A stretch of 64,000 nucleotides of DNA from Aspergillus flavus (GCF_009017415.1 NC_092408.1:4154001-4218000), one strand, 5' to 3'. Shown: positions 33,584 through 45,740, counted from the first letter of the stretch. Notes: generated by a model not told the origin, from the sequence alone. Program-made: numbers and translations.

Positions 33584-33654
33584 TGCATCATCCGTGAATC
33601 GAACACGGGCCTCATCGATGGCAACGATGAATTCTACCACTAGACCAATGATGC
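33584..33654 (-). tRNA. tRNA-Gly (anticodon GCC)
   Basis: The 71-nt minus-strand sequence begins GCATCATTGGTCTAGTGG and ends GGATGATGCA, so the 7-bp acceptor stem (GCATCAT/ATGATGC) is perfect. The D-loop has GGTCTAGTGGTA, the anticodon loop holds GCC, and the T-loop is GTTCGATTC. No intron. This is a standard fungal glycine tRNA. Confidence 0.97.
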
Positions 33655-34353
33655 TTGGCAGAGAACCAGTAGGCTAACCTGACTAGTTTACATTCTATTT
33701 GTTTGAATTTATGTATATAGTTCCAATGGTAATATTCTGGGGAAGTTGGACAAACCCTACCTACAGTACTACTAGATATATATAGTAGCCGGCAATAACC
33801 ACTTCGCCGTGTCTCTCCTACGGAAAAGCACAAGCACAACAAGATCAAAAACCAAAAAGCCCAGTGAAAGAGAAAAATTAAAACCGGTAATATAACGGAT
33901 ATAGAACGAATATAGAACAGTACGGCAGCCTCGCCTACGGCCTTACTCCCCTACATGAGCAGCCTCCAGGCAAGATCTACCAGCGAGCCCGCCTCGTTTT
34001 CTGTTTGTTTCCTTATCATTTCAATAACATGCCCAATATTCTGCATACAGTATTATATAATTCCGCTGGCGTTGTTCGCCGGTTTGTGGTGCGGGGTCGC
34101 TGTGCCTTTTGTTTGTTCAGCACTTGCTTTGGGGTTTTGTCCGTTGTTCGGCGTATTTTCTCTACGAATACTGTCTGGGTGGGTTATTGGCTTGACACTG
34201 GGTATCTTTACTCTATCAGAATTTGGCATTGGGATAGATTTACATCACTCAGATTGCTCATATCATACATTGCTATGTATCGCATTCTATTCATACCAAG
34301 CCATCAGACATTCACCCCAATGAGAGGGAACAATCAGATCCTAATACATCAGA
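33655..34353. other. no supported gene
   Basis: Between tRNA-Gly and the 3' end of the PL20 gene. The frames at 33955-34439 on the plus strand are low-complexity hydrophobic and match nothing. Confidence 0.5.
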
Positions 34354-35667
34354 TCAGGCACAAACACCATCGGTGCAGGCAAGCTCATCGGAGCAATCAT
34401 CATGAGAGCTGCACTTGGCACCTACAAACACTGAGTTAATAAGATCAACATACATAAGAAGGAAGATACATACCGGCACAGTGGCCCTCCCAGGAACAAG
34501 TCACAGCACTGTCAGCAGTGCACTTTCCGTTCTTGCAGACAAGCTCGCCGGAGCAGTCATTCTCTGAGGAGCACGTGGCACCTAAAATACCATCGTTAAT
34601 ACATCCAGTCGAGAAGCCCAGAAAGAAAAGAGAGACATACCTTCGCAGTGGCCTTCCCAGGAGCACGGCACGGCTCCATCAGCAGTGCACTTTCCGTTCT
34701 TGCAGACGAGTTCGTCAGAGCAGTCATTCTCCGTAGTGCAGGTGGCACCTGTTCATGCCTGAGTTAGCATTTGACAAAGCACCCGGCGACAAAGAGACGT
34801 ACCCTCGCAATGACCCTCCCAAGCGCAGGTAGGAACAGGAGTGGGGTTAGAAGTGGCGGTGGGCTTAGGGGACGAGCCGAGTCCAGCAGCCTCCTTGATA
34901 TCATCAATGGTAGTTCCGATCTGGATGTTGTAGACATAGGTATCGATTTGCACTTCCTCGCCACGGTAAGCGCCAAACTTAGGGTCCGCCTGGCCGGGGA
35001 ACGTGTTGGCCTTTAGTCTGGTGCTACCGGAGCTGAGGGTCTGCTGCTCGCCATCGAAGTAGAGCTCAACCCATCCCGGGCGGGAGGTGTTGATCACGAG
35101 TCCGATGGAGTAGACGGTGTCGGTCTTCAGTTCCTTAGACCACTGGGATACACGCTTCGCGTCACCTGAGGCTTGGTACTGGAGGTTCAGTTTACCGCTC
35201 TTAAATTCCAGTGAGAGAGGAATGTTAGCACCGCCGTGGCTGTTAGCAGAGTATTCCTTGCTTTTTGCGGTCAGTATTTGAAATCTAATTTTCGATTATA
35301 TATAGAGGAATGAAACTACGTACAATTGCCAGATCATCAGACTCTGCTGAATAGCTCCCAGGGAGAACTTGTAGCCAATGTAATAGGTCTTATCGACCTC
35401 AATCTGATTCTTCAAAGAGTGGTACTCGGCACGGATATAGTCCTTCTTGCGGTGGAAATGCAGCGCAGGAGTGCCCTTTGGATCCTTATCCAACTTGATG
35501 TAGAGATCTTTAGTGTTCTCATCGAGTTTAGTATTGCGTACCGATTCGAGATTCCGGAGACCGAGGATAGAGGGGTTATCGCCGCGAGCCGCAGAGAAGT
35601 CAACAAGGCTCTTAGCAAGAGCCGGCTGCAGGGCTGCCAGAACAGCGAAGACCTTGTACAGCTGCAT
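34354..35667 (-). CDS. secreted PL20 glucuronan lyase with C-terminal six-Cys modules, 361 aa, five exons
   Basis: Exons 35667-35324, 35260-34803, 34748-34641, 34581-34474 and 34421-34354 join into one frame. A signal peptide (MQLYKVFAVLAALQPALA) leads into a catalytic beta-jelly-roll: DLYIKLDKD, ALHFHRKKDYIRAEYHSLKN, TYYIGYKFSLG, LMIWQFKEYSANSHGGANIP, INTSRPGWVELYFDG and FGAYRGE. This matches fungal polysaccharide lyase family 20 (endo-beta-1,4-glucuronan lyase, about 240 residues), which cleaves polyglucuronate by beta-elimination. A Pro/Thr linker follows, then repeats of a six-Cys module (C-x5-C-x5-C-x4-C-x7-C-WEGH-type-C). Exons 3 and 4 are each exactly 108 nt and encode one module; exon 5 a half module. 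All module introns are phase 1. The gene diverges from the GH75 chitosanase, which has the same modules. Module function is unknown; polymer binding is my inference. Confidence 0.9.
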
Positions 35668-35739
35668 TGTGAGATGATGCGAGATGTTCAGTGGTCAACA
35701 AGGAGTCTTGAGCCGTTATCCCTCTGGGTCTTCGGTGAA

Positions 35740-35745
35740 TTTATA
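35740..35745 (-). promoter_or_regulatory. TATA box of the PL20 gene
   Basis: TATAAA on the minus strand, 73 bp upstream of the ATG at 35667. Confidence 0.5.
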
Positions 35746-37144
35746 TGCATTTCGGCGAAAGTCCCCCTTCGCCGCCGCCCCTAGTAGGGATATGAAGATT
35801 TGAATGCCGAGGCTCTCCTGGAATCCCCATTTGCCGGCATACTGGGAATGTATTTCACGATCATCGCTTAGGAACTCAGCCGATGGCCGTGTGGATACGT
35901 GTGCAGAGTCTGAAAAGGTTATAAGCAGTTATTCTCATGCATGCCAAGACCGGACCACTTGGGGCGGCATGCAATGTAACCTCGTATCGTACTGGATCAT
36001 GGCATGTTCTTTGTCCGGGCCGAGACTGGGCCCAATTAATTAGCCAACAATGCAAGCGTCCAGCCTCTGCAGAAAATGAGCTGTCGCTGTCGCCTGTAGG
36101 GTAACACGCTATCACCTGACTCCAATGGCCAATGATTACACATAGAGATAAGCAAAGTTTACGAGTACCTGCATTATGCACACTGAATGCAATGTTTATT
36201 TATCCCCCAGCACCACGAGTTGTATACGGTTCGTTGCTATCGGAACCTTTTTTTCGCATGTGGACCTCGGGGAAATCATTTGATAAGATATTAACTGGAT
36301 TCGGCAATCGCTCTCGCTTCGCGCCGTAGTTCGTCCACTCTCCACTCTGAAACTCCACATTGTACCAATTGGCCCTTCATATCGCGCCGTTAGCATTAGC
36401 GTCGGGGCGAGACCCCTGAGTGAAGTCCGCTAGATATTGACACCTACCTATTCAGGAATCTCCATAGAGTTCCTATACCAGTCTAACGCAGCGCTATAGC
36501 TACACCTGCATGAAAATGTTGCTAGTAGATTCTGACAGTTCTGGAAAATGGTCTGACCTTTGCCCTCCATGGAGCAGAGGTCCTTTTTCTTTGTTCTGTG
36601 ACACTCGTGTTGCACAACCAATTTAACCTAACATTAACCCTGTCAAAAGGTGTCATCCTCAGAAGCTAAAGTGTCCTTTAATGTGGCTGGAGATCATATC
36701 CGGCGGATCTATACAACACTAGCCATGGAACCAATATTTGGGAAGACTAATGAATAACCCCCAACTGTGGAGCCCCCATCGGAAGCCTGCCGAATCGGCA
36801 GTGCCGACAGACTATAGATTTTTAGTATGCAATGGGGAAAACAACTCAAGCACTTTCATATGATCCTTCTGCAACTAGTGGTCCGCATGCTTCATTCTCG
36901 CAGCATGACAGGACAACCAAGTGAAACATACCACTTAGCCATTGGAGGCGTTCCAAAATGCTACCTTCGCGTAGCAGTGGCTAGAGCTCCGGCGAATCAA
37001 CAATTGTCAGAGAGTACTATATCCGCCCAGACTCGGTCTCGAAACGGCCGGGAAATTAGGCCGTAACACACGAAACGAACTCTAAGTAATCGAACAAAGG
37101 GACGTTCCATACAGGATAACCAATTTCCTACACCTCGATTCCAC
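35746..37144. promoter_or_regulatory. divergent promoter region between PL20 and GH75 genes
   Basis: About 1.4 kb between the two TATA boxes. No reading frame with domain content is seen. As the only upstream DNA of both carbohydrate-active genes it probably carries their regulatory sites, but I did not identify specific ones. Confidence 0.4.
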
Positions 37145-37151
37145 TATAAAT
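37145..37151 (+). promoter_or_regulatory. TATA box of the GH75 chitosanase gene
   Basis: TATAAAT lies 82 bp upstream of the ATG at 37233. An earlier out-of-frame ATG at 37157 is so close to the TATA box that it probably precedes the transcription start. Confidence 0.5.
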
Positions 37152-37232
37152 CCACCATGGCGCCCATGTCAACAAGCACCTTACGTCTACAACCACAGTC
37201 TTGCTTTCCTGTCGAGTACGGACCTATTCAAT

Positions 37233-38904
37233 ATGCCTATCAAGAGCTTTGCTAGCCGCCTTGCCCTCTCCCTGGCCATCTGTGGTACAGCCATGGGCCA
37301 GAAGGTCAATGGAGCCGACTACAACAAGCCAGACGGAGGCCCCCCAGCCAAGTTCTTCCAGGCTTCGAGCTCCATTCCTGTGGCGGCTATCCAGGCTGCT
37401 GCTGCTAAGGCCAGCAAGGTTCCCTCTCATGCTACCTATCCTATCGGTCAGGGTAGTACCAAGTCCACTATCCACAGCGACTGGGCGGGCTTCTCTGAGG
37501 TAAGTATCGCCTACCACTTCATGAGCATACAGTTGCTAACGCACTAACCAGGGCGCTGCCTTCTCCTTCATCGCCGACATGGATGTTGATTGCGATGGGC
37601 TTAACCATGGCTGCAAGGTAAAGATCAGCCCCTGAGACTCCGTTGAGGTTTCTCTCCATCATGAAAGCGTCTAACAAACGCAGGGCAACCCCGACGGCCA
37701 AAAAGAAACTAACTGGGGCGCGCTGTCCGCATACGAGGTGCCCTTCATTGTCATCCCTCAGGAATTCCTGGATGCGAATAAGGGCACACTCAAAGGAAAC
37801 GCCGTCGCTGCCGTTATTTGGTAAGCCAGTTACCCTCCATGTTCTTATTTCTGGCAGGACCTGCTAACACAGTGCCACCTCCAGCAACGGTAAGATGTTC
37901 TACGGTATCTTCGGTGACTCGAACGGAGATAGCCCTCAGGTCACTGGTGAAGCCTCCTGGTTAATGGCCAGGACCTGTTTCCCCGAGGAGGACCTGAACG
38001 GTAACAAGGGCCACACCGCTGCCGACGTTACTTGTACGTACCTTTATCATTCCCCATGTTTCTCTTGCGCGACATATCCCTAATTACGAAAACAGACATC
38101 GTCTTCACCGGTGACAAGGCCGTTCTCCCCAGCAGCGCCCTGAACAAGAACTACATCACCAACTTCGACACCCTCCGCTCGATGGGCGACAGCCTCGTCG
38201 GCGCCCTCGCCAAGAACCTCAACCTCGGTGGCGGCGGCGGCAACCCCCCGACCACTCTGACGACAACTAGTATCCCCGAGCCAACAGGCGGCTCCGGCTC
38301 CTGCTCCTGGCCGGGCCACTGCGCCGGTGAGGACGATCATAACCCCCCACCCGACTCTTCAGAAGAAAGAGAAGGACAAGACCAAGAAGAAGAATAAACC
38401 ACTAAACCCAGGATTCAAAAATAAAGGTGCCACATGTTCTTCCAACGACGACTGTTCCGACGACCTCGCCTGCCAGAACGGAAAATGTGCCTCTGACGGA
38501 TCGGCAGAGACCTGTTCCTGGGAGGGTCACTGCAAGGGTAAGGGATGAAATCATGGTCCTGTTTTTTTGCTTTATTTTCTTATTGTGGGATTTCGGAGGC
38601 TAAAATTTTCTCTCTCTCTTTTTTCTTTTCTTCAGGTGCTACTTGCTCAAGCAATGACGATTGCTCCGATGAGCTTGCTTGCATCAGCGGTATTTGCTCT
38701 GTTGATAACGGGGTGGAGACTTGCGAATGGGAGGGCCATTGTGAGGGTATGTGACTTACTGGGGCTTAACGTATCTTAGCCTTTGGTGTGGGTAAACATT
38801 TAACTAAACTACTTTGATTGGGAATAACTACAGGTGCCTCTTGCTCTAGTCACGATGACTGCGATGGTAGCCTCGCCTGCAAGAACGGGAAGTGCAGCGC
38901 CTAA
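37233..38904 (+). CDS. secreted GH75 endo-chitosanase with C-terminal six-Cys modules, 380 aa, eight exons
   Basis: Exons 37233-37499, 37552-37617, 37684-37820, 37885-38033, 38096-38326, 38427-38537, 38636-38746 and 38834-38904 join into 381 codons. A signal peptide ends near CGTAMGQ. The catalytic part has DYNKPDGGPPAKFF, SFIADMDVDCDGLNHGCKGN, YEVPFIVIP, GNAVAAVICNGKMFYGIFGD, and GDSPQVTGEASWLMARTCFP with ADVTYIVFTG. This is glycoside hydrolase family 75, which hydrolyses chitosan by inversion; the conserved Asp and Glu lie in the GDSNGDSPQVTGEASW segment. A Gly-rich and Thr-rich linker precedes the modules. Exons 6 and 7 are each 111 nt and encode one module (C-x5-C-x5-C-x4-C-x9-C-x5-C with EWEGHC or SWEGHC ends), flanked by half modules in exons 5 and 8; the module introns are all phase 1. 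It shares this tail with the divergent PL20 gene. Likely exported to act on chitosan of fungal cell walls. Confidence 0.92.
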
Positions 38905-39213
38905 GGGAAGGATATGCGGTCTTTCGGGCTGGGTGTTACACGGGTGACGGATTGGGGATAGGTAAGTTGTTGTGGTGGAACTTAATATGCTATATACAGA
39001 CTAGAGGTGGAGGTGGGGATGGGGAAGGATATGCAGATAGAGGGTTACATATACCCCGGGATGTACAGAAGCTCGCTTGAGCGAAACCCGGGTTCGCCGA
39101 TCGCCGGTTGCCGGTTGCCGGTATGTACAGTTGCATGATATGTATATATAGCATGATTGGAGAGCCTGTCCTTGTGGCTGGGTATATATTAAGAAATACG
39201 AGATGAAGTTCCA
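38905..39213. other. convergent 3' spacer
   Basis: 309 bp between the GH75 stop and the OPT stop. It includes a short direct repeat (CGCCGGTTGCCGGTTGCCGGT) at about 39102-39122. Confidence 0.5.
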
Positions 39214-41613
39214 TCAACTCCAGGTTCCGTTTGTTGGGCCGAAGTACCCGATCTTTGGCATTGGCTTATATGGTACGCCATCGGCGTCGGCGGTGTTCTC
39301 GTATACTGTGTTTCCCCACCAGTTCGGGAATACGGCGCCTGGGTAGGATATGCAGAAGAAGATAACTATTCCGCTGAGCGCGAGGCCCGTGTCGAGGGCT
39401 GCGGCGAGGATGTAGTTGTACTTGGTCCACCAGGCGAAGAAGCGGCGTTTGATGAAGTGGTTGAAGATAAAGTTTACGAGGGCCCAGCTGGAGTAGTTTA
39501 TTCCCGTTGCTGTACGAGTTAGTAAGTCTTGACAAAGGTGTAGGAAGAGAGATGAGCTCACCTGGTGGAACATTAGCCGTTCCTGTAAAGATAAGAGGCC
39601 AACTGACGTATTTCCAGTACTCTTTCTTGGTGATTTTGTACAAAGCATACGTGACGAGTGGGGCAATAGCGCCGATCCAAAAGAAGTGGAGCAACGAAGA
39701 GTAGATCTGCCCGACCGAGTAGAGACGCCGAGGGCCGACGAGGCCCCATATAACCGAGGACGAGTAGACCGTCCTACCATTCGGGCAGGAGAAACCATCT
39801 GGTTGGTCCTCGGAACAAATATCTGATATGTGGCCCAGCATCCATATAGTGACACCAGCCTGTGTCAGGGCACCGAGAATAGTAGCTAGGCCCTGGGCTA
39901 AAAAGAGGCTTCGTGGGGGAATCTTGAGGTAATGGCCGAGTTTCATATCCATAGCGAAGTAGATACCCTGGCCGACGACGTCTGTGCTAAGAATTTTAAA
40001 GATCATGTTAGCAAGGGGTTTGCCCTCGAACATGTAGCCGCCGATGAATTCGGCTAGAACATTCAGTTGGTTTGCGTTGACGTTGGTGATCCCCTGGACA
40101 ATGCCGCAGGGTATCATGTATATGGCGGGGATGGCGAGGGCTAGGAAAATACCATAGACGGGGAGTTTGGTTTTGTACACCTCAACCATGGCGATGGAGA
40201 TGGCGGTCATAGCGACAATGATAGCAGCGTACCAGTACCATGGGGTCTTCTTGTATGATTTCATCAGTCGCGCATGGACGTCGAGTCTATTTTTTCCTCG
40301 GAATGCAGCCCAGATATCTTTGTAGTGCCAGACGCCGATGTGAGTGAGCACACCAGTGATCGAGGCGAAGGACAAGCCGTAGACGAAAGCAAATGTGGCT
40401 CCCAGGTACAGTGGAGAATAGCTTTTGTACGCCTCAAGGTCCAATGTGCTCTGTGGGCTGATCACACGAGCTGTGTCATAAACGGCGCCGGTTCTGTCGT
40501 ACACGTCGCTGGTCATCAGAGGGAGATATGCTGTGAACCAAGTGTTCGTATAAAAAATCCCCGGAACCACGATCCAGAAGAAAGCTGCAAACCCGGCAAA
40601 TACATTTACAGCCGCCCACGACGGGGAGAGAAGCGGGTTTGTATTGTACGCGACCTGACTCCAGTCGAAGGTAATAGGGCTCAGTCCTAGGCCGGTTTGC
40701 ATACCAAATAATTGGTTCACCACAGCATTGCGCGGCACGATCCAGCAGATCCAGGTAAAATAGGATAGCGCGGTGAACATCAGTCCTGGGAAGAAATACC
40801 ATATGAAGCCACCAGCCGTCACATATAGGAAGAATCGTAAGCGGGATATTTTCCAGCCATTGGCAACTGAATTTGCTCGTGAATGGAGTGTCTCCAACAT
40901 GGCGCAGTTGGACAATACCTGGGGCCAGATGATGCTAGCTGGCTCGACAAGCCAGGGCGCAGCCAGCCCGGCAACACCGAACCCCAGGAGTTGTGCACAA
41001 AGAACGACCAGAACAGAAAATCCTGCCTTGAGACCGAAGTTGTAGAACTTGGGACTTGCTGCCTGGATAATATTGGTTGAGTCTGCGCTTCCGTACCCGA
41101 ACGAGACATTGCTCATGATCACAATCATTGCATGCTCCTTGATATTGAAATGGTGGTCAGGGTTAAGGCAAATTGATCCAAGGGGGCCAAGGTTGATTGT
41201 TACCACGGGCAGCACCTTGGCAAGGAAAACGCCACATGGATAGGCAAGCAACTCTGCCACCAACGAGACAATATGTACGGAGGGATATCGCAGGGAGAAA
41301 AATTGATTAATCCCGGATCCGAGAATCGTGAACACAATACCGAGAAACCACATGCGCACAGTATTAACCGGCAGGTCTGGATCGTCGGTTTCGGGTACGA
41401 CAGCTCGAACTATATTGCGTTGTTAGCAAAACGTAGTTGAGCACTATGGCGATACACACCCTCAGGAAATGGTGACCGTTCAGATTCATAGTCGTATTCG
41501 ACTTTTTCGTCGATGTCTTCTGATAGTTCGTCTAGATGACCCTGCTCTACTTCCACATTTGTAGTGATTTGCGACTTGGCTGTCTTATCGCTTTGCTCCT
41601 CTGTGGAAGCCAT
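39214..41613 (-). CDS. OPT-family oligopeptide transporter, 765 aa, three exons
   Basis: Exons 41613-41460, 41409-39562 and 39509-39214 join in one frame. The start is the ATG at 41613. An acidic cytosolic N-terminus of about 60 residues leads to RAVVPETDDPDLPVNTVRMW, the classic OPT entry motif, and some 14-16 helices. Further OPT hallmarks are NIKEHAMIVIMSNVSFGYGS, the W-P-x-x-L motif before LETLHS, YNTNPLLSPSWAAVN, CGIVQGITNVNANQLNVLAE, FIGGYMFEGKPLANMIFK and the C-terminal TANVPPATGINYSSW spanning the last intron. These proteins are proton-coupled plasma-membrane importers of small peptides, glutathione or metal chelates; the substrate cannot be told here. The 3' end converges on the chitosanase gene. 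Confidence 0.92.
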
Positions 41614-42962
41614 ATCGCTGGTTTCGTCGCTCAATGTCCGCGCGGCTGCAGATTAATAGAAAAGGAGCCACGCATGGAAGCCAGCATGATCTCCGCCAGG
41701 TTATAAGCATTTTGACCAGAAGCTTGAAGTGCTTATCACGGAAGGATTAAAATTGCTTAGGACTCTCTAGTGACTCTCCTAGTGCTCAGACTAGATAAGA
41801 AGCCGCCGCGTCGCTTGTCTTACTGGTAGATAACAGAGATAGAACGACTTGGATGGCGCGCGACAGACTCATTTCCCCGCAGGCCTACTGATAAGCCCGT
41901 TCGGGTATATATGAAACCTTTCCTAAAATGGAAAAATACGCAGGGTATCTCTGTCATATTATCACGTGACTGCTGTAGCCCTACTGCTTTTTTCCAAGTT
42001 ATGGCATTTCCTTCTCGAATCCATATGGTGATTGGCACGTTATAGAGCCTTACGGAGCTATTGTTGCAACTTTGGATACACTGCTGTCGATCAGAAGAAT
42101 AAGCGATACTCGCATCGAATGCCAAGTGTGCGGGGAAGAACTTGACAGCCAATGGATTGCCATTCGGGATTGCCGACAGCCTCATCATTGCGAAGCCAAT
42201 ATGCGTGCTCGGCTATCTCACGTTTGTTAGGTACGGATTTAGCCTGAGTACTTTGCGGAGAACTACAAGGTTGTCAGTTCCTGGTTCGATCATACTTATC
42301 TCAATCGCTTTCAAAATATCATATTCGATGGCAGTTTGCGGCAATCACAGACTGCAACCGTTATAGTTTCGCCAGGTGGGCTCTTCCCAAGTCTTCCTTC
42401 TTCAATCTTCTTGTTCTTCCGTTTTGCGTTTAGAATGAGTATAAGATGGAAAAGGAATCAAATGGAAAGCGGGGAAATAAAGCGGGGTCTCTGTGGGACT
42501 GTATAAAATATGGTACATTCTTTAGTGAAAGTCACTAATATGGTGAGATATACAGGTCGAGCTCTTGGTAATGAGATTTAACTTCTTATGAAACTAGAAC
42601 TAGATAATAAGGTTATTGATCCGTGGAAATTGAACGAATGAAACCTAACTGTACAGTGGTTATCAATCTGCATGGCTGTTGGAGGTAACAAATATATATC
42701 CTTATCTATCACCACCTCACAAGTCCACAAGTTCACAACTTCATGAATATAATGCTTGTAGTAACAATTAGAATTGATTAAATAAGCAACACAAAGCTGA
42801 AGCAAGAAAAAAAAAAGAATACAAGAAATACAAGGTGCAGTCAGGTTTGTGTAAACGGGATTTACTTCGAACTCACACATTCTTGCTAGGAGAGATTTCC
42901 TGCAAGTAGAGACTTATGCTTTTGTATCTTTTACTTGTTAAGTGAAAAGCAAACATCAAGTA
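41614..42962. other. no supported gene; OPT promoter at the left end
   Basis: Short overlapping frames on both strands at 41820-42366 show no family motif. The rest is AT-rich. No tRNA-like element other than the one at 42963. Confidence 0.45.
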
Positions 42963-43035
42963 GCTCCTATGGCTCAGTTGGTAGAGCGCATGACTAGTAA
43001 TCATGAGGTCCGCGGTTCGAATCCGCGTGGGAGCA
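42963..43035 (+). tRNA. tRNA-Thr (anticodon AGT)
   Basis: The 73-nt sequence begins GCTCCTATGGCTCAG and ends GTGGGAGCA. The acceptor stem pairs GCTCCTA with TGGGAGC (one U-G pair). The D-arm has GGCTCAGTTGGTAGAGC, the anticodon arm CATGA-CTAGTAA-TCATG with AGT, and the T-arm GTTCGAATC. There is no intron. Confidence 0.97.
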
Positions 43036-43830
43036 TATGAACCGTTTCTTTTCTTTTTAATTTTGTGTCTTACCTTTTGTGTTGCAAACAGCATCACTAT
43101 ACTCGTTGATTGACTGCAACATATGTTCTTATTTGATACTATGGAACCATTATCTTGGGACTTAACTCCGTGGTAGCTGGCGTGATACGATTTCTTCCTT
43201 AGGCCGGCTCAAAGCGCAGGAGAGAGGAACAAGAGCGCTGGAGGAATGGTCCTGTACATTCTCAACATTTGGAGAGGACTTGGAGATTGAGCTGCAAGGA
43301 TATTTACAAGCTGAAAAATGCTCTCTTCACATTTCCTCCCAGACATTGGCTTTCGGTTCATAGCATTTCACCTTGTTGTTATACTTGAGTAAGGGCAATA
43401 AGGGTATTGTGAAGATAGTGGCCTACCTACTACCTGTGAATTGAAAGGCCGTCTTACTGATACAATCAGCTGCAAGTAGTGACTGACTCTCCAAACACAG
43501 TCATACGAGGTGTGACACTCAATCCGAGAATAATCAGAGCGCTGAGAAGCCCTTCATCAACGTCAAATGAACCTCTAATCTGAGTAACCAGGTGGCTTGT
43601 ACAAATGTGGCTGATGTGCCGTTCACCAGACAATTCACAGCCTTGTCAAAGATCGCCAATCAGAGACTCGGGCTAGCCGCTCTGGGTTGTCAGGCCGGGA
43701 AAATCACCAATAAGCCGCTGGTGGCGCCCAAAACACAGACTTGCAGGAGGCTGGGTTCAAGTCCGACTTAAAGGTACGCAAGAAAAGATACGGTCCCCGC
43801 ATTTCACCCACATCAGCACCAAAGAACGAC
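43036..43830. other. no supported gene; promoter of the HeLo-like gene at its right end
   Basis: No motif-bearing frame. Confidence 0.45.
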
Positions 43831-45478
43831 ATGGAGCCTGTTTCATTTGCATTTGGAGCTGTGTCGTTTCTAGAGATATGCATTCGGTGAGCAATTAACC
43901 TTGAAAGCTTTACCAAGATGGATATTAATCGTGATCAGACTCGGGAAGGCTCTCTATAAACGTTGCCAAGCCTATCAGCACGCCGATCGCGAGCTACAAG
44001 AGGCTAACCTCTGCATTCAGGGCCACTGGATTAAGATCGAGCATCAGCTGTCTGCGCTCCGAGATGTCTGGCCGGCATTGGGCAATGACCTCCAAGTACA
44101 CCAGAATTTGGTCCTGCAGGTACTTCAGGGCCGACTGCAAACCGCAGTCTCGAGGCTCGATAGTCTCATTGATCCACAGCGTCTCTCTGGCTTCGACAGA
44201 GCGATTGCCCGCGTTGCCGATCCCGCCCGACTCAGATACGCTGCACGGGCCAAACCAGCCCTGGTGGCGATCATTGATGACCTTGAAAGATGGCAAAGGG
44301 CTTTTGACCCGTCGTGGTTCTTCTTGGCCCGGATCTCAGTGCCGCTGATTGATGAGGAGCTCACAAGAGAGAGAGCGGATCAAAGTGACGTCGTCTCGAC
44401 AGTCGTGCATCTACGCCAGGCTCACAAAACCAACCGCACTGACTCCGAGCCCCCTAACTCGATGTTCCTGAGCGGGAATTATGCGATCGACAAGCAGGAA
44501 CTTATCACATCTTCCGTGTCTATGGGCTATCACGCAGACCAGAAGATTATTGTCGACCATGTCCCCCTTAAAGAGTACATGGATGTGACCCAAACTACCA
44601 AGGATGTCCGCAGCCTCGTTCGGGTTCTCTCAACCGTAGGCCCAGACCATTTCGGCCTTCTCTCAGCTCTGGGTGTTATCAAAACCACGGAAAAGGAGAC
44701 GCTCACCGGCTTCAACATTATCTTCGCCGTTCCACCGCACCTCTCTCAAAGTCAGCCAAGAAGCCTGCGCTCCGTTCTCACAGCCGGCAACGAATATAAT
44801 CTCGATGAAAGGTTCAAACTGGCCATCTATCTTGCTTGCTCTCTAGTCTATCTCCATTCCTCTTCCATCATCCATAAAAATATCTCTCCGGAGAACATCA
44901 TCCTCTTCCCTACGCCGGGAAGATTAGGTGTCCCGTTCCTCGTCGGTTTCGAGCGCTTTCGCCCATCCGAAGGCCGAACATATATGACCGGTGACGCTAA
45001 GTGGGAGCGCAACCTCTATCGTCATCCCCGTCGGCAAGGCCTACACCCAGAAGAGGAGTATAGCATGCAGCATGATATCTATAGTCTTGGCGTCTGCCTA
45101 TTGGAGGTTGGGTTGTGGACTTCATTTGTCCAGTATAAAGGATCTCGGCCCTTACTGGGACCTGGACTACCCATTGGCGAATTCCTGTGTGACCGGGACG
45201 GGCGGCGGTCCGCAGTGCAGATCAGACAGACTTTACTTGAAATTGCTGAGAGCCGTTTGCCGGTTTTAATGGGTAAGATTTATGCAAACGTAGTGGTTTC
45301 TTGCCTAACCTGTTTGGACCGGGATGGGAGTTTCGGAAATAAGGCAGAGTTGGAGGATGAGGATGGGATTTTGGTGGGTGTTCGATATATTGAAAAGGTA
45401 TGTCATCCCTAGTGGCATGACTGGGTCGGTGCTAATGCTAGGCAGATTTTGTATGAGATTGAAAAGATCGTAGTGTGA
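43831..45478 (+). CDS. HeLo-like N-terminal domain plus C-terminal pseudokinase, 515 aa, three exons
   Basis: Exons 43831-43886, 43939-45397 and 45446-45478 give 516 codons. The product begins MEPVSFAFGAVSFLEICIRL and continues GKALYKRCQAYQHADRELQE, an amphipathic helical N-terminus of the HeLo-like type used by fungal cell-death and incompatibility proteins. The C-terminal half is kinase-shaped: LVYLHSSSIIHKNISPENII stands where HRDLKPEN is expected, FLVGFERFRP replaces the DFG region, and HDIYSLGVCLLEVGLW corresponds to helix F. The catalytic Asp of HRD is Asn here and DFG is GFE, so it is probably an inactive pseudokinase. Related fungal proteins pair the same two domains. It is convergent with an active-looking kinase-TPR gene 262 bp away. 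A role in regulated cell death or nonself response is inference from the N-terminal domain class. Confidence 0.75.
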
Positions 45479-45740
45479 AGGATGTATCCTCTAGATCCCG
45501 AGTATTCCCTTCAGTGCTGTATCATTTGATATACAATATGGTCACGGTACATGTACTCCAATGTATCACAATGCAATGACAAGATCCATCCAACTAGATT
45601 GGCTCCGGGCTATCTCAAATTTACTAAAAGTCTTACTAGTGCTTGTCTCGTCCGGCACAAACGTACTATATAGACTAGCGTATGCTACGTGCCATCCTTT
45701 TCGAAGCTCTGGAAAGTCGGTTGAAGAGTTTCTGAGTACC
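45479..45740. other. short convergent spacer
   Basis: 262 bp between the stop codons of the pseudokinase and kinase-TPR genes; no gene. Confidence 0.5.

Noticed and set aside
42873..43097. 74-codon minus frame with APTRIRTADLMITSHALYQL
   Set aside because: It is the antisense reading of the tRNA-Thr gene, a frequent annotation artefact.
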